Positions 11,780-20,500 of a DNA stretch of 64,000 nt are shown here, piece by piece. Origin of the DNA: Prorocentrum cordatum. Taxonomy: Eukaryota > Sar > Dinophyceae > Prorocentrales > Prorocentraceae. The number at the start of each line of letters is the position of its first letter. Positions within the stretch are counted from its first letter, which is position 1. Location: NCBI GenBank assembly GCA_963575745.1, contig CAUYUJ010015513.1, positions 80,001-144,000 of the forward strand. Reading direction: 5' to 3'. The translations under genes and the position numbers were made by a program. Below the pieces are notes generated by a model, which saw only the letters and a program-made list of their open reading frames with translations, made no database searches and had not been told where the DNA came from.

Positions 11780-12100
11780 ATGGATAGTGAAGTCGATAGT
11801 GAGATCGCTCTGACAGGATGGACGGTGAGGTCAAGAGTGAGATCGACAGCAAGGTTGGTTGTGACATTGGTTGTGAGATCGATAGCGAGATCGATAACAG
11901 GATGTCGTGGGTGAGATCGATAGTGCGATCGATCGAGAGATCGAAAGCAAGACCTATGGTGAGACATACAGTGAAATCGATCGTGAGATCGATGATGATA
12001 TATATATACATATAGCAGGATATATCGAGCGTGATCGATTATGTGAGGTCGATCGTGGGATCGATCGAGTGAGTTCGAAAGCGGGTTCGACCGTGACATT
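11780..12100 (+). repeat. GATCGATAGTGA-type tandem repeat
   Basis: About 25 degenerate units of roughly 12 bp around GAGATCGATAGT/C, rich in GATC and ATCGAT palindromes, with a short TATATATACATATA interruption near 12000. Confidence 0.85.
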
Positions 12101-12305
12101 ACATCGCAGTGCAAGCTCGTCGTCACGACGCGTCGTCGCTAACTCGAGGGCGCGTCACCAGCCTCGTCACCATCACACCCATCGCGTTTGTCGGCTGCTG
12201 GTGCGTTCCCCCCCACCCCAAGCCTCTTCATCACCCGAAAGGTGGTCATACACGTGCTGTCCGAGATGCCTCCCAAGCGGGCCCAAAGAAGGGCCCATGT
12301 CGGCC

Positions 12306-13335
12306 CAAGAGGAGGAGGACGAAGAGGAGGAGGAGGAGGAGAAGGAGGAGGAGGAGGAGAAAGAGGAGGAGGAGGAGGAGGCGGAGGAGGATAAGGAGGA
12401 TAAGGAGGATGAGGAAGATAAGGAGGATAAGGAGGACAAGGAGGATAAGGAGGGGGAAGAGGAGGAGGAGGACGAGGAGGAGGATAAGGAGGAGGATAAG
12501 GAGGAGGATAAGGAGAAGGAGGAGGAGAAGGAGAAGGAGAAGAAGGAGGCGGAGGAGGAGGAGGAGGATATGGAGGAGGACATGGAGGATAAGGAGGAGG
12601 AGGAGGAGGGGTTCTAGGAGGAGGAGCAGGAGGAGGAGGAGGAGGAGGATAAGGAGGAGGATAAGGAGGAGGATAGGAGGAGGAGGAGGAGGAGGAGAAG
12701 GAGGGGGAGGAGGCGGAAGAAACGGAGGAGGAGGAGGATAAGGAGGATAAGGAGGAGGAGAGGGAGGGGGGGCTGGACAAGGAGAAGGAGGAGGAGGATA
12801 AGGAGGATAAGGACGAGGAGTGGGATGATAAGGAGGAGGAGGAGGAGGATCAGGAGGAGGAGGAGGAGGATGAGGCGGAGGAGGAGGAGGAGGATAAGGA
12901 CGGAGGAGGAGGGAGGAGGAGGGAGGAGGAGGAGGAGGGGGAGGGGGAGGGGAGGGGGAGGAGGAGGAGGAGGAGGAGGAGGAGAGGAGGAGGAGGAGGA
13001 TAAGGAGGAGGAGCAGGAGAAGGACGAGGATAAGGAGAATAAGGAGGATAAGGAGGATAAGGAGGAGGGGGAGGAGGAGGAGAATAACGAGCAGGAAAAC
13101 GAGGAGGATAACGAGGAGGATAACGAGGAGGAGGAGGAGGAAGAGGAGAAGAAGAGGGAGGAGGAGGAGGAGCAGGAGGAGGAGGAGGAGGAGGAGGATA
13201 TGGATGAGGCGGAGGAGGAGGAGGACGAGGAGGAGGATAAGGAGGGTACGGAGGAGGAAGAGGAGGAGAAGGAGGAGGAAGAGGAGGAAGAGGAGGCGGA
13301 GGAGGAGGATGAGGAGGAGGAGGAGAAGGAGGTTC
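12306..13335 (+). repeat. 1 kb polypurine (GGA)n satellite
   Basis: More than 1000 bases of AGG/GGA triplets with scattered GATAAG and GACGAG variants and almost no pyrimidine on the plus strand. The Glu-rich, Arg-rich, Ser-rich and Leu-rich frames it creates in all phases are by-products of the triplet repeat, not proteins. Confidence 0.95.
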
Positions 13336-13459
13336 CCAGTATGGCCCATGAGCTCCCCCAACAAGAGGCTCTATTCTGGAGGGCCCGGCACGGCCCCACG
13401 ACTGCCCGGGCCGGCCCCTTCTGCCCTCACAGAGGCCCTCAAGACGGCCAACAGTGGTT

Positions 13460-13606
13460 TTAAGTCGGGCCCGTCCTTCTACGGGAGGAATGTTCGAAAA
13501 TAGTCGACAAATAGTCTGGGGACCATTTGTGTTATTTCTTTTCTTTTTTTTTGCGATTAATTTTTGTCGTCCAGATCCGCCTGTAGAGGGGGACACGCCC
13601 AACCTG
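13460..13606 (+). mobile_element. IE-1 inverted-repeat element, copy a
   Basis: 147 bp with IE-1 termini: TTAAGTCGGGCCCGTCC at the left and GGGGGACACGCCCAACCTGA at the right. Its AT-rich middle holds ATAGTC repeats and a T run. No coding capacity. Confidence 0.8.
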
Positions 13607-13785
13607 ACAGTGCTCCCGTGTGACCCAAGAGGGTCCCGAAGAGCGGTTCCAAAAGCACCCGAGTCGGCTTTTCCATCATGAGTCAAACAGGCTCCAGACC
13701 GTCCAAGCATGCTTGGGGGAAGCCAGAAAGATGCGTATGATGCGCTCGAGAAGGGGGGGACGCTGCACTTGCGGCGCGCATGGTG
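13607..13785. other. no gene seen between IE-1 copy a and the GCACCACATA satellite
   Basis: Unique-looking sequence without a convincing open frame or repeat. Confidence 0.4.
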
Positions 13786-14085
13786 TGAGTGGCCCTTGCG
13801 GCGTGTCCGACATAGCTTGCACGACATACCTTACACCGCAATGCTTACCATATACCTTATACCTTACATGGCTGGCACTGGATAGATTGCACCAGCAGCT
13901 CGCACCACATAACATGTACGACAACACGTGCGCTACACATCTTACACCACATATGCTACACCACATAAATCATACAACACTGCTCCTGCTCGCACCACAG
14001 ATTGCGCCACACAGGTTGAATCGCGTGGCTTGCGCCAAGTGGCTTAGACCATGTAGGTTGCATCACGTGGCTTGCACATAAACAG
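13786..14085 (+). repeat. GCACCACATA-type degenerate satellite, block 1
   Basis: Irregular 12-15 bp units of the type TTGCACCACATAGC (also GCACGACATACC, TACACCACATATGC). The same motif recurs at 36910-37180, 38445-38660, 39385-39430 and, inverted, at 62690-62950. Confidence 0.8.
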
Positions 14086-14665
14086 TGCAAGAGGTCACTG
14101 TTTTGTTTCCGCGCTGGCAAATGCGAGATTGTGTTGTTGTACGAAATGTCGGGAGTTGGAAGGCCGCATGCGTTTTTTTCCCCAGCACTGAACGGAAACG
14201 TTCAACACAACAATTTCGCAGCGCTTGACAGCACAAAAAACAAGCAGTCCTGGTTCGGTGCTCATCCCGGAAATCCGTCGAGCAGTGCATGTAGTAGTGG
14301 CGTTGACCGGCCTTGCGGTAGAACCCGAGCGCTCGCGACGCACGCGCGTGGATGTGTACACCTATCTGTGTGTGTGTACAGTTATATAGCTGTGCACACG
14401 TGCGCGTGCGTGCGGACACACACGTCTGCAGTCAATGTGGCACAGACGTGCCCGGTGCGCGCACACCCCCGAAAAAAGGCGAGGCAGCGCACGCAGCACC
14501 CACGGGCGGCGAGCCGGCGGCAGCCCGGAGCAGCGGCGGGGGCGCCCGCGGAGGGCCCCCGTGCGCGGGCGGCGACCGGGCGAGGGCCTCGAGAATTCCA
14601 GCCGACGCACGGCGCGCCCTCGGGCGGCCGAGGGACGAACAGTGGGCACGCAACGATGTGTAGGG
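14086..14665. other. no gene seen; GC-rich spacer with short TG/CA run
   Basis: Contains a TG-rich stretch at about 14350-14430 and a GC-rich stretch at about 14465-14640. No recognisable gene. Confidence 0.4.
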
Positions 14666-14825
14666 TTAAGTCGGGGCTGTCCCCCTACAGGAGGAATATT
14701 CAAAAAGAGTCAAAAAAAAGCACGGGGACTAGTTTTGACGATTGTTCGACTATTTGGGGCTATTTTTGGAGTGTTTAAGATTTGTCTTCCGAAATCCGCC
14801 TGCAGGGGGACACGCCCGACCTAAA
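14666..14825 (+). mobile_element. IE-1 inverted-repeat element, copy b, with target-site duplication
   Basis: 160 bp from TTAAGTCGGGGCTGTCC to GACACGCCCGACCTAAA, with inverted termini of about 26 bp. It is flanked on both sides by TGTAGGG, which reads as a 7-8 bp target duplication and fixes the element ends. Confidence 0.88.
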
Positions 14826-15790
14826 TGTAGGGAGAAGAGGGTCATCATAGAAAACAAAAGAGCCCCTAACCCTAACAGCACGAGGGAGAAGTGGCCTCAC
14901 TTAGGTCCCCGTCTTTGCATGGGGGATGATGCAGCTATGGGGTTTGGTCTGATATATCTGCAGAAAAGACCCCCGTATCCCTAATGGTTATCCCCCTCCT
15001 AACTTAACGTTCCATCCCAAAGGGTTATGGGTACCTTTTTATTGCTTGTCATATCAGCCACGCGCAGAAGGGGGGGGTCAGACGGGTCTAGGGCGAGGAT
15101 AAGTCCGTTCCAGAGCGTTCCAGAACGCACTCAGAGCGTTCTGGAACGCTTTGAGAAGGCCGCGGCGCCCGATACATCTTGGTAGTCCCAAACGTGGTGG
15201 TGACAACACCCAGCGGTGAGTCTCGGGCGATGTGGTGTCACCACCCGATTTGGGGACTCGCGCGGTTTTCCGAGGATACCCTGAACGCTCGTGGGCCCAG
15301 GAGTTACAAACCCGGCGGCGAGTACGTGTCCTAAACCCGGCGGTGTTTTTCGGGGGATTCCATGTCACCACCAAATATCTCACCACTTGGGGGGGCTCCT
15401 AAACATCCTCCAGATCCGCCGAATCTCAGAGATTCTCGATTTATCCGTACCCGATGTTATCTTGGTCTTAGTTTCGTCTTAGGGAAGCCTTTTCACCCCT
15501 CCCTTAGAAAGAACCCGTAAGTGCGAGCATCGTTTGGGGAATATACAAGTTTAGGCCTCTGATGTTAAGACGAACTGACAATACAAGGAGTTATGGTTGC
15601 CGAGATGCAGACTTGTTGCCAGCCGTGTGATGATTACGGTTGCTTTATTGTGCTGCTAAGTGAAGAGTTGTTCAGTTGCTGAAGCACCTTCCGCACAGCC
15701 GTTTGGACCCCACGAGAGGGGGGAATGTGGATTCAGCGGTCGTGTTGCCCCATTGTTCAAAAACATGGAGCAACAAAATAATAAGTGTAA
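14826..15790. other. no gene seen; contains a double palindrome
   Basis: No convincing coding frame. Holds the 15114-15150 palindrome and repeats of GGTGGTGACA / TGTCACCACC and CCCGGCGGTG (about 15185-15390) that form inverted pairs and may mark another decayed foldback element. Confidence 0.4.
15114..15150. repeat. nested palindrome resembling heat-shock-element arrays
   Basis: Two 15-base arms, AGCGTTCCAGAACGC and GCGTTCTGGAACGCT, are perfect reverse complements separated by 7 bases, and each arm is itself nearly palindromic. A further CGTTCCAGAG precedes it. The spacing of TTC and GAA matches heat-shock elements, but there is no adjacent gene. Confidence 0.55.
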
Positions 15791-15856
15791 CAAGTATGTA
15801 GAATAGGGGCCCAGGTGGAGGAGGAGGAGGAGAAGGAGGAGGAGGAGGAGGACGAG
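15791..15856 (+). repeat. short GGA tract
   Basis: AGG/GGA triplets directly left of the IE-5 element. Confidence 0.7.
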
Positions 15857-16003
15857 GCAGGGCTCGACTTAGACGGTGTGATGGCAATTTCGTGGAACGG
15901 TTCCGCTTTGTTGTTTTTGCTGCCGAGGTGGATCGGAGACAGAGCAAGGGAGAACGAAAACACAACGAAAACAAAAAGCACTGTTTTGGTCGAGCCCTGC
16001 GAG
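15857..16003 (+). mobile_element. IE-5 inverted-repeat element, free copy
   Basis: About 147 bp bounded by GGGCTCGACTTAGACGGTG on the left and CACTGTTTTGGTCGAGCCC on the right, which are inverted repeats. The interior (GCCGAGGTGGATCGGAGAC, then an AACGAAAACA run) is shared with intron 3 of the main gene. Confidence 0.8.
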
Positions 16004-16199
16004 GAGGAGGTCAGAACGGAACGTCGTCGTGGCGGGCGTTTCCTGGCCACACCGCTCGGGAAACGATACACCACAAGATCGGTGTACTAGATGTTCGGGT
16101 CGGACGGGCGCCTCCAAGGAGAACGTGTAGTAGCACCAGTATACCTCGGTGCGCCCCATGCGAGGAGGACGCCAGAACAGAAAAGGAGCACCGCCACAG

Positions 16200-17585
16200 G
16201 CGACGCCGAGCTCGACGCCCTCCCCGACGCCCGAGCCCACACCGAGCCCTTCATCGAGCCCAACGCCGAGTCCCACAGCGAGCCCCTCACCGAGCCCCAC
16301 GCCGAGCCCGACATCAAGCCCGACAGGGTCTCCAACGTCTTCACCGAGCCCCACAGCGAGCCCCTCGCCTGGGCCCACACCAAGCCCCACGCCAGGCCCT
16401 TCATCGAGCCCCACGCCGAGCCCCACACCGAGCCCCACACCAGGCCCCACACCGGGCCCCACGCCGGGACCCACAGCGAGCCCGACGTCAAGCCCGACAG
16501 GGTCTCCGACGTCCTCACCGACGCCGAGCCCGACGCCCTCCCCAACGCCCGAGCCCACACCGAGCCCCACACCGGGCCCTTCGCCGAGCCCAACGCCGAG
16601 TCCCACTGCGAGCCCTTCACCGAGCCCCACGACGAGCCCGACGCCAAGCCCGACGTCCAGCCCGAGCCCAACGCCGAATCCCACAACGAGCCCCTCGCCG
16701 AGCCCCACGCCGAGCCCCACACCGAGCCCTTCACCGAGCCCATCGCCAAGTCCCACAACGAGCCCCACGCCGAGCCCGACATCAAGCCCGACAGGGTCTC
16801 CAACATCTTCACCGAGCCCCACAGCGAGCCCGACACCCGCGCAGAGCCCTACACCAAGCCCCACGCTGGGCCCTTCATCGCGTACCTCCGAGAGCGACGC
16901 GCAGTTCCTGATCCAGGCCACCTTCGGGCCTACCCGCAGCAGCCTGGAGGAGCTGAGCCGAGCGACGCTGCAGTCATGGGTATGGACACAGCTTCAGGCC
17001 CCAGCCGAGTCGCACCGCGAGTATTACCGCAAGCGGGTCAGCAGCCGGCGGGCCGACGGCAATCTGATCGGCTCACCGCGGTCCTTGTGTGCGTACGGTT
17101 CCCGTTGGCATTCTTTTGCCTTCAGTGCCGCGGATGAGGGGAAGCCCATCAGCGTCACGGGCAACAAGATATACGTCGACGGCGTACACCACCGGAGCGA
17201 CATCGATCCCACTTATGCTGGAAACGGCCTTCCTGCCCCCGTCCATTGTACGGACAACGCGATCCCTTGGATGGTGAAAGGACATGGAAGTTGCAGCGAT
17301 TATGATATTCAGTCGGGGTTGTGCGGCCGCAGCGAGTCTTGGAGAGCAAATATGTGGTGCCAGCAGACCTGTTTTGATCAAGGCAACCGATACGGGACGG
17401 ACGACTGCTCTCCAGGTTGGGTCTCCTTGAAAGTTTCCGGCTACCTCTGCAACGTCGAGGATGAGCTGGGTGGCGTCCTGGGTATTGGAACTTCGTCCTG
17501 CGACAACAAGCGCTACTTCTTGAATCCTGCCATCTGGTTCTCCAGCTCCCCGGGCGACCCCGACACGTCGCTGACTTTTGACCAG
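16200..17585 (+). CDS. exon a: Pro-Thr linker and DUF1800 N-terminus
   Basis: Starts after a CACAG acceptor in phase 0 and ends at ACCAG|GTTAGG in phase 0. Residues 1 to about 225 are SPTPSPTP-type repeats in which almost every third codon is CCG/CCC. From about residue 230 a DUF1800 start follows ([10 protein letters not shown]). A Cys-rich module then ends in [19 protein letters not shown]. An ATG at 16149 in the same frame gives no signal peptide, so I prefer the acceptor start. Confidence 0.8.
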
Positions 17586-20500
17586 GTTAGGCTTAAGTCG
17601 GGCGTGTCCCTCTCCAGAAGGAATATTCAAATAACACCAGAGAAAACCCCAATCAGTGGATGGTTTTCGCTGAGGGGATCGACCTGGAACCCGGACGCCC
17701 GGGAACCCAGAACCCACCGAAATCGGCCCGGAACCAATAATCGGGAATTTGGAACCGGGAACCCGGGAACCCAGCCTGCTACCAAAATCGGCGGGAAATG
17801 TTCGCCAAATCTTTAACTTCCGCTAGGACCCCTTCAGTGCAAGCACTGATGGGGGAAAATAGTCAGTAGTCTGGGGACAATGTTCTACTATTGCTGGCCA
17901 TTTGGGGTATTTGTTTGGCTATTTCTAGAATCTTCTTTCCAAAATCCGCCTGTAGGGAGACGTGCCCGACCGAAGGTCAGGCCCGGGGTCATCACGCTCG
18001 CGCAGCGCCACGGCGAGCCCAGCGCCTCGTGCGACCTGGGCCTGTTCGTGCACCACGGCGGCCAGTACTACGTGTCCGACCCGAGGCTGAAGACGGGCGT
18101 GTCACTCTCCAGGAGGAGAATTCAAAAATAGTCGGGGGACGATGTTTCTTCTATGTTTGGTCACTGTTGGTTTTTGCTGGACTATTTTCTATTCTGCCTC
18201 CAAAATCCGCTCGCAGGGGGACATGAAGATAGTCGCGGGACGATCTTTCTACTATTGTTGACCATTTTGGGTTTCTGTGCTTGACTATTCTCTGTCCTGC
18301 CTCCAAGATCCGCCCGTAGGGCGGGCATGCCCGACCTGACCCGAGGCTGGAGCTGCTCCAGAACGACCTGGCCTCCCCCTCGGGCGGCGACCAGAACGCC
18401 TGCCGCGCCGTGCCGAGGACGTTCCTCAACGAGGGCAGCTGCCAGCTGCGCGCCGCCTGCGGCGCCCTCGCGGTGGGCGACACCTCGCCCCCGGCGACCT
18501 TCGTCCTGAACGCCGCGACCTTGCAGCTCTTCCACGAGTCCTCGGCCCAGAGGTACGTGTACGAGGCCGCGGGCTCGACCTGGCCGGTGTTTGGGCGATT
18601 TCGGGGGCCGCCTTCGTTTTGACACCGTCTTGCTGCAGAGGTGGATCGGAGACAGACCGAGTCTCAAGCAGTGGCGAAGCGTCCTGGCGTGCCTATAGGC
18701 CGCCCAAAAATGTTCCAAGAACCGTTTGTGGCTTCCACGAAATGTTCCTAGAACATTTCTGGCTGGGACTGTCTTGTTTTAGCACATCGGGTTCATGTTC
18801 TAAGAACACTGTTTTTGTTAGAAAATCGTTCTGCGTTCTAAGAAGATTTCGTGGTAGACCTATGGGAATGCCGGGACGGTCCGTCCCTGCTCAAACGAGG
18901 GAAAACGAAAGCAGAACGACGAAAGAAACCACTGTTCTGGTCGAGCCCTGGCGGTGCGAGGTCACGGGCCTCGTCGACGTCGCGTCGCCCTGCGGGAGGC
19001 GCTCGCGGTGGAGGCTCCTGGACTGCGGCTCGGAGGCGTGCGGCGAGAGCGTCGGGAGCGCCACCGAGGCCGCCGCCGTGGCCGCGGCCCTCTCGCAGGA
19101 GGCCGGCCCCCTCCGCGACGTGTACGTGAGCTGCGAGGGCGTGGCGGCCGGTGCCATGGCGGCGAGCGTCGGCCGCGCGCAGAGAGGAGGAGGAGGAGGA
19201 GGGGAGGAGGAGGAGGAGGAGGAGGAGGAGGAGGAGGAGGAGGAGGAGGAGGAGGGGGAGGAGGGGAGGAGGGGGAGGAGGAGGAGGAGGAGGAGGAGGA
19301 GGAGGAGGAGGAGGAGGAGGAGGAGGAGGAGGAGGAGGAGGAGGGTGAAGGGGGGTAGGGGGGCAGGCCTCTCAGGAGCATCAGGAGGGAAAGAAACACA
19401 CAGGCACAATGAATCGTCGATTCCCCCGAACATATGCGAAAAGATGGGGAGTGGGGGGGAAGACAAGAACCCAGAAAATATAGGAAAATATGGGGAATCA
19501 TGTTATTTGTGTGTATTTATTTGTGTGTCACAGGGCCCCTTCAGAGCAGCCCTGCTGCTTAGAAGGCGCGGGCCTTGTCTGCAGATGTGAGGCCGGCGCC
19601 TTCTAGGAAGCCGCCGCCTTCTAAGAAGCCTTCCCCCCTCCCCCCTACCCCCTTGTGGGCGCCGCCAAGAGCTAGGGGGGGAAGTGAGAAGGAGGAGGCC
19701 TTCTCGGAAGGCGGCGGGGCTTCTCAGAAGCCCTCGCGCCTCCTGAGAAGTTTTCTGTGTCTTCGGGGCAGGCTCAGAGAGAACCTCTCGCTAGGCCTGA
19801 GGCCTTCCGAGCCTTCTGAGAAGGCCCGCTCCTTCTCACTTCCCCCCGGACTCGCCGCCGAGGTGCCGTCGTCCAGAGTGGCGCCAGCTACTTCATGCAC
19901 GTGCACTCCAACGAGCACAACGTCTACGACTTCACGAAGTGGGTCAGCGACCACCCGGGCGGCACGGAGCCGATCACGCGGTGGGCCACGGGCGACTTCA
20001 GGCTCGAGTTCCCGTCCTGGCACCCGATCGGCCGCTGGGCCACTGCGCAGCCGTCCCTGGAGTACATCGGGAGGCTGGGCGACACCGTCGACTTCGAGGC
20101 CCTGCCGGTGGCGCTTCAGGCCGCCTGGACGGTGGGCTACGAGTCGTGCGGGTCGCCTGGCGAGGTGGCGAACGATCCGAGGCTTGGGCACCATTTCAGC
20201 TTCTACACCGACTACACCTCGGGCCTCAACGACCTTGATTTCGAGGTTCCTTCTTTTAGACCTTCGTCTGAGCTCTCCAGAACAACGGTATGGACCATGA
20301 TGGCGCTGGACGCAAATGACCAGCTACGGCAACGGGCTGCTTGGGCGCTCTCTCAGATCCTGGTGGCCAGCACGAACGGCCTCTCCCAGCATGCCCGGTT
20401 CCAGTCAGAGGGCTGGGTGAATTACTACGACATATTCGTGCGGAACGCGTTTGGCAACTACCGCGATGTGCTCAGGGAGGTCACCTACAGCCCTATCATG

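Noticed and set aside
12246-13364. Long Leu/Ile/Ser/Pro-rich and Glu/Arg-rich frames across the GGA tract on both strands
   Set aside because: All phases of a GGA triplet repeat are open; no start, no domain, no codon bias.
15869-16921. Minus-strand Val/Gly/Leu-rich frame of 350 codons
   Set aside because: Antisense shadow of the SPTP linker repeats, which sit in frame with DUF1800 on the plus strand.
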